DNA of 64,000 bases, from contig CADCSX010000010.1 of the NCBI GenBank assembly GCA_902805475.1, forward strand, positions 434,001 through 498,000, read 5' to 3'. The position numbers were made by a program, and so were the translations under genes. Positions 45,649-59,500 of the stretch are shown here, piece by piece. Every line of letters begins with the position of its first letter. Positions within the stretch are counted from its first letter, which is position 1. Below the pieces are notes generated by a model that was not told the DNA's origin, ran no database searches, and saw nothing but the letters and a program-made list of their open reading frames with translations. Source of the DNA: Entonaema liquescens (taxonomy: Eukaryota > Ascomycota > Sordariomycetes > Xylariales > Xylariaceae).

Positions 45649-45906
45649 TTACTCGACGGCAACCTCGTGGTAGTCCTCCTTGTGCTCACCCTGGTGCTCG
45701 CCGTAATGGACGGGACCGAGCTTCAAGAAGCGGAGGCTGTTGACGCTACCAACGCTGCTCTGGCTGGAGCTGCGGCGGGCATGAAGGGCAGGCTTGGCGC
45801 TCTGAGCGGTAGGGTAAGAGGCAGAGGTCGTAGGAGCCAAAGATAGAAACATCTGAGGCTGGCTGTCGCGGACGCGCTGGGCAATGTTCTGGCTGCCGGA
45901 AGACAT
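45649..45906 (-). CDS. Small conserved-looking protein of unknown function
   Basis: Single-exon gene of 85 residues. The sequence begins MSSGSQNIAQRVRDSQPQMF, has a Ser/Ala-rich middle with RRSSSQSSVGSVNSLRFLKLG and ends GPVHYGEHQGEHKEDYHEVAVE. From general familiarity this start and His/Glu-rich end look like a small protein family found in filamentous ascomycetes, but I cannot name it. Codon use is strongly C/G-ending, the leader has (CAA)n just before the ATG, and the upstream region has a TATA box and a CCCCT stress element, which together suggest an abundant, inducible cytosolic protein. No signal peptide or membrane segment. Confidence 0.72.
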   Translation of the reverse strand: MSSGSQNIAQRVRDSQPQMFLSLAPTTSASYPTAQSAKPALHARRSSSQSSVGSVNSLRFLKLGPVHYGEHQGEHKEDYHEVAVE

Positions 45907-46166
45907 CTTGGTGTTGTTGTTGTTGTTGTGGTTGGTAGAGTAAAATGGTAGTTGATAGAATATGGAGTATGTCCGTAGGTAATATAAATGCTCAGCACGT
46001 ATAATACCTTAAGTTGGTAATGACGAGAGTTGAGTTGAAGTGACTAGCGGAAGTTTTCTTTGTGTAGGAGGAAGTCTGGCTTTGTCCGGGAGCTGTTTGT
46101 TTGTCTTGGAGAATGAAGAGCAATAGTGAAGGAGGTCAGGAGCTCTCGAAGTGAATGGGATGCGTC

Positions 46167-46195
46167 CTTTATAGACGATGAGGATGGCCACCCCT
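46167..46195 (-). promoter_or_regulatory. TATA box and CCCCT element of the small-protein gene
   Basis: On the minus strand a TATAAAG box lies at 46173-46167, about 260 bp before the ATG at 45906, with a CCCCT/AGGGG stress-response-type element at 46191-46195 just upstream. Stress control is inference. Confidence 0.45.
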
Positions 46196-49100
46196 TAGAT
46201 AGGCAGAGAGCATAGTCCAAGGATAGTCTCCTAGTCTCTCTCCAAGGCCCGCCAAGGTTTTGTGTTCCCCCCACACATGTTTATACATCCAATGCCCAGA
46301 CACACACTCTCTGATAGTGTGTAAACCATAATTTCTTAGCATGTCCGGGCGTTTCTAGTAATGAAATCGCCAAGACTTGCCCATAACAGTTTACTTTTTC
46401 TTTTCTTTATTTTTCCTTTGTGCCGCAGTGTGCGTACAGTTTCAGCAAGTCAGCACCATCCCACTTCCACATCCTTGAAAAAATCCTTGAGCATCGTACC
46501 CTGGTTAGACAAGAGTACCTAGGTAATGTTGGCCGGGGTGACAAGCTCGCTAGGCCCTATCTTGCTCCTCCGTATCGCTGTGATTGGGCGCGGCCGGTCG
46601 TCTCCCGCGGACGTAGGGTGCGCACCTCCGCGCCATCAGCGCATAGCACGAGAGAAAACGCGCACTTCGCACGTGGGGTGCACAATTGGGCGAGGAATTA
46701 GCCAAGCATAAGCATAAAAAATAAATAAATACGGTCTTTTGCTACCTTATATCCGAGGTACAGAGGGGGCAATGATCGGATTCCGATTGGAAACGGGTAC
46801 GCTGGTACACCCTCGGTTTCACGCGGTTCGCGGGCGAGCGGGTGGCAAGCAGCTGTGGTGTGCTCCGAGTCGTTCGAGCATCATTCTGAGGCTCAGGTCT
46901 AGCCGACGACAATCTGATATGGACGAGAAAGGTGTGGAGAAGCGCGATGCGGCTCCTTTTGACTTTAAATCAACAGCAAGACACCCGGCCCCCCGGGGCA
47001 TCACGGCGAGATGGCACTGAGTTCGGGAGGTTAGACAGATTGCGATTGGGTGGGCCAAGCCGCTAACGGGATTGTCCGGAGAGGCCTCGAGAGGTATCGT
47101 CAGGGATTCACGGAGATATCGGGTTTCCCGAAATAGGAACGTAAGGTCTCGTGAAAGGTGATTTCTCTTTCACGATATACCTAAGCAGTTATTTCCATTA
47201 TAGCAAGTTTAAATGTTTAAGAAGAATCTAGGTGATTATATAAACATATTTACCCGGTAAGCTTCTGTAGGATATAGATGCACATACCACTGTAGCATGA
47301 GACGTTCTTCTACATCCTATATTCATCCTAAGACTCAGTTGAGCAGGTCACAAACGACTATTTAAGGACTGAGTAAGTTTTGATCAAGGCAGTACGACCC
47401 TCCCAGTTTGCTATAACGATTTATTTTTGAGCCCAAGTTGTCCTACCATTTTAGAGGACGCGATTTATTGTTTAGAGATACATACCTTAGGTATTCGCCT
47501 AAAGGACATTTGGGGAGCCCCTAATCACCCAGTTATGTGAGAATTCCCTTATTCATATTTAACTGTTCAATACTCTCTCCTTGTCTCCTCTTACGTGTGA
47601 TCAAGGTAAAAATCCAATGGATTCTGCCTGCATAACTCAAAGACCTCGAATATCATCAATAACACGTGATGACTCTTTTATTCTCTGGTCGATTTATATC
47701 ATACGAGTAAGAGCTATGCGGATCACTAGGGTAGCTATTCTACGAAGGTATGTGTACTCTCCTGGACTATATCATTAGCATATATATAAGGTACATGATA
47801 CAGAAAGCTGTACAATATTTACCTATGTTACATAGGAGGCTAGCCAGTTGTCTTACAGACCCGATCCAAACGCCATAGGATAACGTCCAAGCTAGCCCAG
47901 GATCTTCGTATAAACTCAATTATAATATGGCCTTACTAGGTATGTCCTTAAGATACCTTATCTAAATGCCATTAAGCTTCGCTCAATGTTTAGCCCAGGG
48001 CTTAAGACGTGAAGGCGATGCTCCACACGAAATGAATACATGTTTGTCGACTTCAAATAGCCGAGTATAATAGTTCAGCCATACGAGCATTCAAACATGA
48101 AAACAATCATGCTTTAATCACGATGAGCCATGGCCTTGGTTAATATAAGTAGGAGCTCTTTGACTGATGAGTGGGGCAAGCACCTCGGATAACGAAGAGC
48201 ATGCTTCGAGATATATTCAAGAAGCGGGGGTTATAGAGCCAAAACGTCTCCATACGTTCTCTAACCTTTACGGTACCTGTGGCTTCTCGGCCTTACTGAA
48301 GCCAGAGGACTTATATTATATGCCTAGTCCTCAGAGCCTCTGAACTAGGACTACGAAGTGTACCTTAGACGACACGTTTTGATAGAGCACCTAAGCACTG
48401 TTGTTATTATCAATCCAACAAAAAGGTTCGTCTAGTCGCTGTATGTTATATACGACCAGACCCAAGAGAATGGCAGCAATTCAGCTTAAGTTAGCCACTT
48501 ATCATCTGTGCGAGTACCTAAGTGGGAATCTCAGTCTATTAAAGCACACAGGATCACGACATGAAACAATACTGGTTTTTTCGTATAACCATAAAATCTA
48601 TATCGTAGATTATAGAATTGTATAGCGATATAACTGTCAGGGGTCTCACTTGAGACCTCCTTAGAACAAAGAAACTGTTTTGTATGTATAGCTCTGACTT
48701 CAGAGCTTCCTTAGTTAGAGTTCCTTGCGGAACAACGAAGTTGTGTCCTCACCTTTTGGTTTGCCTCGTGACAATAGCGCTATGTTGAGTCACGGGTAGC
48801 GAAACGCCTAGTCGTCCTCAAGCTCAAGCTCAAGCTCGTAGGTAGTCGATATCAGGAAGGATCCGTTGAACATTACACACGCTATATCCCCTGTGGAGCA
48901 TTCAAGTAGAGATAGAGAGGAGGCCAGTCAGTCAATAGTCGTTACATTATTATGTCTAACCTCTTACGTAGATTATCAGGGATTGCAAAGTTTACCTAGA
49001 TGGCCTGAGTGACCTTGTCTAAACTAGGGATCTAACGCTATAGCTTGGTATGATATAATTTAGCGAATGCCTAATCTTATTTATTAGTCGCTCGGTGTCT

Positions 49101-52100
49101 CTAACCCACTCGAGATTGGAGTAAAGAATTTCGTACTAAGCGTACATAGGTAGTAATGACCCAGTGCTTATAACTGTCAAGCACGGGCTGAAACGGAGCA
49201 AAGGGCCTACCAAAACTATACTGATAATAACGTCTACTCAACTATCACTCTTATTACTTGCCTTGCAATACTTGACTCCAATATGGCAATTGCCGACACG
49301 CAATCCGCGTCGGTCCAAGCCCGTCTGTAATAAAAGGGGCAAGACGTTACGGTCTTTGGCGATTCGCCAGGTCGGTTCACAGGCAGATTGTGGCCGGTAA
49401 TGTCTAAAGTAATGTCGATAGCAGACATGTCGTGATTTTGGTTGAAGTAGACGTCAATAGCTACCTATATACTTACATTGACTACAGGTTACATTCAAGA
49501 ATCCTAGCTGATTGAAGGGGCTGGATACATAGGGGCTAGCACGGCAACCTTGCTATGCTGGTTGATAATCAAGGCAAAGTGTCCCTGAAAGAGAATGACG
49601 CAGTGACGAGACATATAATCCAATAAAGACAATGATAGCAGTTACAACAGAGGACCAGTGTGGTTCCCTGGATAGAGAGCCATTGATAAGGACTAGCTAG
49701 TGCGAAAGCCGGCTGCTCTTGCAGGCCATGACATGAGCTATCCAAGCATGTTTTCATGAGGGCAAAGTAGAAAACGTATATCGTTTCGATCATAGAGCGT
49801 AAAGTTAGGCTATTCATCTTCGAGTATATCGGTAAAAACGCAGGATGGAATGAACGCTGATCGTATCTGACTCAAGTTAGTGACGCTCAGCGTTAAAGCT
49901 TCCTGAAGTTCTTCAGATTTCATCTACCTTTGAGTAACCGAGACACTGGTTCACGTTATAGTAAAGAATTAACATGGGAAGATATAGACTTTATTGATGT
50001 AGTCAAGGAAGGTTGTCCCAGTGGCACTTCGTAGAATTGAGTTGGCTAAGGTAATCTGGAAGGTGTTTTGTCTTGGGTTCATATGATACCTGAAGAGAGT
50101 GGCTCCTAGTTGTTTACTGTAGCAGTTGTAGTCTCTAGAACTCAGTTGTTGTTTTCTGATGGAGGCCCTGGAAAATACGAATCTCTCTTGCCTGGTATGT
50201 TGTGGCTACTTGTCTTTTGTCTCTTACCATGTCGCCTATGTTTGAGACAGGTCATCTAAGGGGAGTAGAAGTGAGGTGCCCGCACCTTCGCGAAGAAAAG
50301 GCTGCCTAGTGTACTTACCTACTTTTTAGATGGCGCCCTGAAAGGATGCCGGGACCGGACTAGGCGATGGAATCAATTTGTCTTGGTTTAAAATAAAGTA
50401 GAAGTAGCTTCCTATTGCATTATTCAGGGGCCAATGAGAATACATGCGCCAACATCGGGCACCGTACCTGCCTGATCACTCTACCCCTATCTGTTGGGAA
50501 ATCCTATCGATGTTAGCACATGGAATCCATGTAGTCATCACCATGCTGCTATTAATCACTCAAATAGGGGGGCTACGCGTACCCCGAAGCTATTAGCTTC
50601 ATTTCTGGCATGGTTATGACCGGCGTCTTTTGCCAGATGAGCATGAGTGGGCTAGACTAGAGAGGGTGATAAGTTGGTACATCTATAAATGACACGTACT
50701 TAACGTTGCAGGGCTACGGGGAAGTAAGAAAGAACCGGTGTTCACTCCTAAAGTGAAGTGAAGTTACATCACATGAAATCCTTTAGACGCTAATCTTAGG
50801 GGTTTGGGGCCACCACAGGCTGTTGACCATGCGAGAGTGGAGCGTGCCATGTAGGAACATAGGGATGTCCGGAGTGCATGGTAGAGATGTTGGAGTGCTT
50901 GCCACCACTAAGTTCTTGTGCTTGCATATCATGAGGCGAGGCGAGGTGTGGTCGATGTGGTTTCGTGTACCGAAAGCCACGCGCTGCTTTTGGTTAATGA
51001 CGAGTCGTATGATCCTTGATCCAGGGTAGTCATTATCACGGTGTTCCTCTCCCCTGGCATTCCGAAGCTTGTGTAAACTCAATCAGCTCCGGCTTCATCC
51101 TACATTGCAGGTTAGTATTGGATAGACCATCAAGAGGGTGTATATCAAGAAGAACCTTGTATCTAATATTTGGAAATCATGGAGGTTCTTCCATTACCGT
51201 CGAGGTGGATGTGATGAGGATCAACTAACTGCATAGAATGGTATTGGTTTCACCACATGAAACTGCAAGTTGATGGCAATAATCTAGCTATTTCTAGTTC
51301 TATTGTCTGTCACGTCCGATCTAGGTATCATACGGACATAGTATTCCTAGTCATATACTCTTTTATATGAACTTGTTAGCGAGACGTGATGGATATGTAA
51401 AAGGATCGGCCCGAGGCCAGTACTAAGGCCAATATGTGTCCTAGATGTCCAGGAAAGGAAGTGACCGTTGGTAGCGAAAGAGGTAACTAAGTCAGTTTCT
51501 GGAAATATATCTCGGGACTCTTGGCGTTGCGGGCAAGCCGAGCAAGCCATATTTACACCCCTTTGACTTTACACTGGTAGCACATGGCTCCCGAGACCCC
51601 ATGAGGAATACACCTTTACCACTTCGCTAGAAAGAGAGTTAGTTAGAAGTATGCATATTCATCATCCATGTTCCGTGTTCGAAACCAGATATAGTGTCTT
51701 GTGCCTAAAGGGGGCTAAGGGGAGAGTCCACCAACATTCCCAGGCAGGCTGAACAGCGTTGCGCTTCAATATGGAGTAAAAAAGCCAGTCTAGCCTCGTA
51801 TTTTGATGATTCGGGCTTATGATCAACGTATAGAAGAACGTAGTCTTATTTTCAGCGATGATGATGATAATGATAGCCTGACCCGACATTCTGGCACGCT
51901 ACGAGCAGGCGCTTATTTTGTCAACACAGCAAAGCGATTGGTTAATTTCCCGCGCACAGCCGCCTCAAGCCTAGTTACTGGGCCCTGCCACAAATGAGAA
52001 ATGTAATAAGAGACGTGTAGATGTCGTATAATGTTTGCGATGGAAGTTTTATGGCGGCTCTTCGGTGTTACACATGATCCAAGCGCGCCTAGTATAAGCG

Positions 52101-55100
52101 CGCATATGTGCCGGTGAGATCAATTATCTTACTGCCCCCTCTATAGCTGTCAGCTTCAGCTGGAATATGGGTAAGGCTTCCCTTTCGCTTTACAAGGTGG
52201 TATACGTAGGTTGGTACCTAGGACTCATTGGCTGGCATCTTTGATAATATTTGATCTTATACACACACCTAAATAAACCTATGATACAACGGCTTTAACA
52301 AAGTAGAGTATTGTAGGGTAAAAGTAAGCCGGGTTAATCTCGTACGAAACTCGGGAGGCAAATCGCGAAAGGTTGCAGTCATCTTTGACCTGTCGTAGAG
52401 ATATCCCAATATCGGCCAGACAAGGAAGCCAAGTCTACCTGTTATTAACCACGACTTTCATGCTACTTGGTACTTCCAAGCTATCTTTGAAGCATTTTAC
52501 CAGTAAATTACTATCAGCCTTTTGGAAAAGCCGTGTAGCTATAAGATGCCGAATCCTTATCATCTTCCCGCCTGGAAGGCCAAGTTCGTGGTCGCCGCCT
52601 TTCAACACTACAGAGAATTCAGCGCGTTGGCCATCTTGCTATATATTCGACACCGACGTTGGTTATCACTCGAGGGACTTCTGGAGATTAAAGGGTCACT
52701 TGATTCAAGATCGCTGTAAGTCAAATGAGAGAGAACCATGGCATCGGAAGCGACATAGGGGTGCAACCGGTCAAGAAAGGTTACTTTCTTGGCCGCAGCT
52801 CTGTAAGGCAACTGAGACGCAGTCTCTAAGGAGGGATGGCCGCATAATTCGCGGGCCGTAAGGCTGTTGTTATACCACATGTTGGTTGGAACAAAAGTAA
52901 TATTAATAACTACCTATACTAGACCTTTGGATTATGCCTCTCCCCCCTATTTCTGAACCCGGAGTATTATCGATATTGTAATGTTCATATCAAAGACTCG
53001 CTAGCCGACTTCATATCCGTAAAGTAGGTATAATACCGCTCGACACATGTGGAATTAGGCGTACCATCATTTGAACTACTGCCCAAGGCCGGATCCAGAT
53101 GCATTTTCGATTGGAAGGACAATTTTAGTCAGGGCGATCCGGTGAATACAAATGATTGCAACAGAGTCCGAAAGTGCGGGAACACCGGGAACTTTGTGGC
53201 TAGGAAATAATAGCAGTCAACCCATGACATCTAGCTGGAACAAGACTGGCACCTGAGTCACATATCGGGTGACAACGGCGACTATTAGAAAAGCCTCGGG
53301 ATCAAGGGGTAATCGGAGCATGATTAGCCAGGGGAGCGGACGAAAGTGTACGTGCCGTAGATTCCCGCTCAACATGATGCTATCCCTTACTTCATGCAGG
53401 GCCTGTTCTGCATCTGAAGAGAAATTAGAATAGCGCAAATTTGAACCACGCATTGCAACTTTGAAAGTACCAGTACACATTTCCCCTTGAGAAGGCCAAT
53501 TCTTTCTACAACAAACCCGGCACATTGAGCTCGACGGCAGCCGGCCCGTCCCATTCGGCTAGTATAAACACGGACCGTGGATAACTAACGGAACACGGAT
53601 AAGAATATGCATGGTCCCATGGCATGTGAGTATTCCAATTGGTATCATAATCATCGCTGTTATAAAAAAAGAATAATAAAAAAAAGCCCTGATACAAGTT
53701 GGGGATAATGGAAGTGTAAGTGACACCTACACACCTCTGTCCCTTAAAAAATTACCGACATGAAAGCCAACGTGGTCTGGTCGCCTGGGGGGCCATGTGA
53801 CAGTGGCGTCGAGAAGTCTTCTGGAATGACTTCTCCTGAGCATTATTACCGTTCGTCTGCGAAGTTGGGCGAGAGAATGTTCTTTGCATGAGACGTGGTC
53901 ATAACTGGATGCTGAATGGGGGCCGGGGGTTGGAAGCTCAGTACTACGTATCGGGTAATTTTTGTTTTTTTTTTTTTGGTTTTTGTCACTAACCCTTGAT
54001 CTCCCGGCTTCTCCTGCAATCGACCTTCTCACGTACTACAAGGCGTGGGAAACCATTGTTTGTATCATTTACGATGCAGGCATGATGCCTAGGAAGATGT
54101 GTTGGAAAGCGTTTGTAGGTACGTAGGGTTTGTACTTGGAAGGTTTGTAGGCAACATTGCGATTTAAGCTATGTTGAGGTTACGTACGCGATTTTACATG
54201 GTACGTGCATAATTACACGTACATGTACAACCTATGCGACTGCACCTTTTAGGATCTTTTTTTCAGGTTCCCCCACTACAGGTGCCTGATTGTAAGTATC
54301 CATGTACCCCAAACCTACCTTAGGTAGTACCTATTGTATTGTACCTGCCCAAGGTGAATTAACCCCTAACCTCTTTTCTAACCTCTCTCTCTCTCTCTCT
54401 CACTCCTTCCGTGCTATTTCGATGTTATGTATTGTATTAGGTATTTTTTAAGGTAGGTACCAGATATTATTCAGGCAAGTAGTAAATGCATACTGAAACT
54501 AAAACTTCTTGCCCCCAGACCTTTTCAATTTGTCCCTCATTCATCTCACCTTTTAGTTATTTATTCCTATGGATGGTTAGGTCTCGTCGATAAAGCCACT
54601 CCGATGTAAGTGGCACAAACCCTCCCATGTAAGTTCTCATGCCAGGGGTTTTGGTGCCTCCTTCGTTGACACATGCCGTAGGTATGCTCGGTACCTACAG
54701 CTATGCATGTTGGTCCCAACGGGAAGGATTCAAAAGTACACCCGTCAAGATACATAATTTATTATTATTTATTTATTTATTTTATTTTATTTATTTTAAA
54801 TTTTTGTATTTTCTGCTCTTTTTCCCTTTTCATCCTAGATACCTTTTCCACTCAACATCTAGATCTCGCTCTTTTGTCTCTGACTTGGCCCACTTGGATG
54901 GACCCTTGGAGTTAGGCCAGGGCAAACAATCAGGAAAAGATGTACGGATTAAGTACGTAACTCCTTCACCCCAAATAACTTGTCGGGTCCGATATTCTAG
55001 TTACCTACCGCAAACATCGAGCTCTGCCTTTGTGGCGCTCCTAGGCTAGCCCTAACACCTCGAACACGCCTCGGGGGCTTTTCGACTAGCCAAGTACTCT

Positions 55101-56102
55101 GTGGGATCCTTCGATAGGATAGTAAGAGTAGACCCTTACTACTATTGTTGGATATCCATGGGTTGTCCGGTCCTTAGCGGCGATGTGGTGACACATGATA
55201 GTAGCTAGGTATAATGATGAAATCAACGCAGCCAACGGTTACAATCAAAGGAACAAGCAAACCCAATAGCTCAAGGATCATTCACGTCTCCTGCCAACTG
55301 ATTTACAGGAACCTGCCAGACGCCTATTTCTACATGCTAGGGCAGACGTCTTCCATCCCTAATTGCCTAATCGGATCGCTTGGGTGGTGAAGAAGCCCTT
55401 GGACAACCTTACTTTGGACGCCCACACTCACTTGCTTACTGGCTCAGCTCGAACCCAGCTCATTTCATATTCCTCGACGCCAGTTTCTATTTTATCTGCC
55501 TTCTTGATCGGAACGCCGCAAATATCCCTGCCTTGTCCACGGGAAGTTCGACCCTAGCGCGGGACTGGCCCTCGGACTGGGCCTTCGGCCTGCATCGTGA
55601 AGTGCCTAGAGGGACTTTGCTAGATGACGTTAACGGCCACACCCCATGGTTCGTTCCAAAGTCGACTCCAAACCCTACTTCTCCACCGAGTCGCGGATGC
55701 AATCATCAGTTGCCGCAGAACCGCGCGTGTCGGCGGCTGCTGCATCTAGAGTTCCAACTGCATACAGTTCATATTCCATTTTCTACTTCCCTCTACAAGC
55801 TATTCGATTGTATAGATACCTGTTGGCAATAAGAGGGTGACCTCCATCATGGTCCGGTGACAGCCGCTAGGTAATTTACGCACACACCTATTACTCTAGT
55901 CGAAGAAGATATTCTATTCCCAACAGGGGATTCTGTCGAGCTTCTGCGGCGGCGAAGACTTCGACGCAGTCTGCCTACCTGAAGCTACCGGTAGCGCTTA
56001 ATCCGCTTACAGTTCAGAGTAGCCGTCTCTTGTAACAAACAAGGGATCTGACATATATCCATTCACTCATCCGTCAAAGGTATCTCACGAACCTTCCCTA
56101 CG

Positions 56103-56110
56103 TATATAAA
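56103..56110 (+). promoter_or_regulatory. TATATAAA box upstream of cysteine-rich ORF
   Basis: A good TATA box about 310 bp before the ATG at 56419, followed by C/T-rich sequence typical of fungal transcript starts. A second TATAAAT at 56282-56288 is closer. Confidence 0.4.
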
Positions 56111-56418
56111 GCCCACGCTTCCGCCCACTACGATGCTCATATCCTATTCCTCACCATTCTACACATTCTCCAGTCAACCACTTCAAACAGCTTGAGTCAA
56201 CTCTTAGTAGCAGCTCCTATCGTGCTATATCAACCCTTCGACTAAGAACGCCGCGGTCATCCCATCCGGGAAAGCTTCTACTATAAATTCAACTCACTGG
56301 TTCGTCTATAACGCGCGGGATAGTATCAATTATCATTAACGGAGAAGCTAGTAGAGTTAAACTCTTCTACGAAACGGGTCCTATCCAAACCACGCCAGTA
56401 CTATCAAAACAGTTCATT

Positions 56419-56571
56419 ATGTGCAAAGTCTACTTCGTCACCTACTCGTGCGGCTGCACTGAGTCCCACGAAACTCCTTGCGCCGAATCTCCTAACACAA
56501 TGGGGGCATGCTCCAAAGGAGTCCAGAAAGACTATGGCACCAACGATGGCCCATGTGATAAGCATGCTTAA
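56419..56571 (+). CDS. Small cysteine-rich protein, 50 residues
   Basis: Single short open frame of 50 residues with six cysteines (2, 11, 13, 21, 31, 46), including CGC (11-13) in the segment MCKVYFVTYSCGCTESHETP. The end is acidic/polar, GTNDGPCDKHA. There is no signal peptide, so if made it is probably intracellular, and the Cys/His pattern could bind metal. A leading MC-x-V/I-Y plus a CGC or SCGH-like motif recalls numerous tiny fungal proteins of unknown function, but I cannot name a family. Base composition is more even than the surrounding AT-rich DNA, and TATA boxes precede it. The context is a gene desert. Chance remains possible given the length. Confidence 0.6.
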   Translation: MCKVYFVTYSCGCTESHETPCAESPNTMGACSKGVQKDYGTNDGPCDKHA

Positions 56572-59500
56572 CCAAAGGCAAGCATGTGAGCTTCACCTGA
56601 GTCATGACTCTTGAGATTTTTTTTTGCTAACTTTTCCTTCTCCCCAGGAAAATTTATTATGGCTGTTTTACGAATACAAAAGTATATGAAATGGTTGGGA
56701 GCGTGGACGAGAGGATGGAAGAGCGATTTGCGAGCGATCGCGTAGATACCTGATTTTCCCATTTTGTTTCCCGATGTCGTTCAAGATCTGGCCTGGTGTC
56801 AGTGTTGGACAGTGCCACACTCCCTCGAAGCTGTGGTATAGTGGGATTTTGTTTTCCTGTTTATTTTCTCTCGTTTTTCCCGTTTAGATATTCTTCGTTT
56901 CGAAACCTACGATGTCGTGGTGCGGGTCATTAGGGGCTGGGTATGAAAGGCTATTAGGTGTTCTCGGTGTGGGATAATTTCAGACAGCCCTTGGTCTTCT
57001 TTGAATTAATCACATTTACCTATATCTGCTTTTCGATTATGGTGGTTTTTCTTTTACAGTGGGTATTCACCGAAATTCGCGTCGAATGGCATGGCAGAGA
57101 CGGCTAGCGACATGCGGTCCAGTTGCGGCCGTAAAACGTGACACAGCTCAACCGAGAGTACGGAATGGAAGTATAACGGCCAATTCCGCGGTCAGAAGCA
57201 TCTACCCGAAGGCGCAGGTAATCAATGCAGGGTAGAGTATGTGTCAGTATATTTAGGGAAGCAAAACAGCCTTGCAATGTCGGTTGGGTCGCAATGCGCG
57301 GGATCGCTTGGTAACCAACAAGTGGTGTTGGCGGCCAGTCCGGAACAGCGCAATAGGTCTCGAAAAGCGATGAGATGGCAAAGCTGAGGTTGCGAAGATG
57401 ATACGCCGCAATGGAAGAATCCTACGGTGACCGTGGACTGTAATGTAGATATTGCAGATAGTGAAGGACTACTCGCATCTGTCTTGCATCATGTGATTGA
57501 TAAGGTGCGAGCGAAGAAAGAGGATGTTTTTATAAAAAGGAAATGTTTGTTTGGCGGCTTCTGAGAAGTTGCTGCAGCTAGAGTAGACGTTTAATCGTCT
57601 AAACCGGATTAGGCAAGTACTGCAGCTCTGGTGCTCTGTCCCTTACGTGCCTGGCGGCAGCGGCAGTTACATACATGCTGCTGCGTACGAGATAATTGGC
57701 ACCTACCGGATAGGCTTGGAAATTACATAATGGTAGTATCTCCTCCTCTCTTGCCTAAACCTTAACCCTGTTTAAACCCGAGTACTCTTACCCTCTATGA
57801 AGCAAGAAAATTGAGAGATCTATGCAACTATGGAGCCACTAGGAGACGGATATTGGTTAAGAGGTTAGGAAATGTAATTAAAGGGACTATCAGATCTCAC
57901 TTTATCCCCACGTCCTTCACATCTCATTTTTTTTTTCTTAGGACGGAATTGACTTGCATTCCCCCACATATCGACCACATATCGACCACATATCGAAATG
58001 CAGTATTAGCCCATGGTTGCCCAAAAGTATGCCTGGGTGGACTAATAGATCTAGATTCGCCACGTCTAGTTAAGAGAACTGTCCATACACTATCATTCGG
58101 CCCTGGTCGTAGTTGCAATGACCTTCGTTTATTGCGGTTCATCAACCAATGACCACCCTACACGGGCACCGGTTCGGTTGCATCGCACCTTTTAGCATGA
58201 CTTCGCCCACATCTATGTAGCCCGGGCCGACGGCCATCTAAGCTGGTTTTAATTCTATGATAATTCTACATTAGCAATTTGGTAATATCCAATTATAATT
58301 GGCCGACGATTTATACCAAGACTTTAAAGCCCATAACCCTACTTACTAACCCTCGCCTTTTACTCGGTCTAAGCCGCGCCATTATTATATGTGCGTTGGC
58401 CCGTTGGAGCGGCCCGGTCCCGGGCAGATACGACATCCGTCGGTGTTCTCTGAGCATACTACGTCGGATTACACAGCATCTTTACGAGCTTTTAGTCTTC
58501 CCTGAGGCAACCTACCTCCCCTTATTTCTTCCCTTCTCCTATCTTATCCTATACTATTCTTTCCCGTTACCAGCATTGTGTGACTCAAACGAGCCCTTGC
58601 TGCCCCTATGCAACCCGTCGTCGCTACCTATTCGATGACCTTTGATACCAGCCTCGGAGAATGATGGAAAGCTGCGGCTTGGGGCCCAATTGGGATAATG
58701 ACCTTACCGAATAGGGCGGAAAGATATCAAATCACCAGCTTACTGCCTGGATGTCTTATCTGCCTAGCCTATCCAGCTATGAATCAGACCGGCAAATCAC
58801 TAGTTGTCCAATAATAGTGACTTCATCTTCTTGATTCCTGAGCAGCGCATGGATCACATGGATTACACAACTAAGTGGTGCAACATACGAGGCAGTTGCA
58901 CTTCTTTTTCGTTATTACCCTCGGGAATGATCGATAATAACAACTCAATAAGCAACATCACACTTCACACTAGTCGAGCAAGGGGCGCGATGCGGCCCAT
59001 AGCGAACTGGACACTTACGTTCTACGTAGCAAAAGTAAGGGTACCTCTTAATCATGACCACCTACGTCGTTACCGTCATAGATCGGCTAGAGCGGATTCC
59101 TTCCCGTTAAACCTGGTAGCCCATCCCGAGCAAGAGTTGTCATTACCCCTGCATCACTCATCGCCTCATGCACAACCCTTGCAGCTCTAATATAACCTAA
59201 ATGTATGGCGGTTATGGCGTGTCAGTATCCAATAAGACTGTCCAGAGCGGTTGACACCCTTCCAAGGCATTTACGATAGTACCAACGTCGAAAAACAGAA
59301 GGAAATGGGCTGCCTTCTTAGATACTAACCTTATAAGATGCCCTGGTACTTACATTAGTTTTAGAGACTACCTAGGTAGGTTCTCGCCATATAGGTAACA
59401 CAGAGATTCAACACCCCTGAGTCGTTTTGATTTGACGGACGATCGAACGACTCCTCAGGCTTCGGATTGGTTATGCTACAGCATATGAAGTCACATTAGG

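Larger units (their letters stand above)
45907..56418. other. Gene desert, left part
   Basis: About 10.5 kb. Open frames are short, mirrored on the opposite strand and unrecognised. It includes a more G+C- and CpG-rich island at about 46560-47060, an inverted repeat TCGTGAAAG/CTTTCACGA at 47149-47175, (CT)n at 54383-54400 and an ATTT-rich run at 54761-54806. I see no transposase, reverse transcriptase or clear terminal repeat. Degenerate mobile DNA cannot be excluded. Confidence 0.5.

Noticed and set aside
46420..47058. G+C-rich open frames on both strands near 46.4-47.1 kb
   Set aside because: Frames mirror each other as expected from high GC; no start context, introns or motifs.
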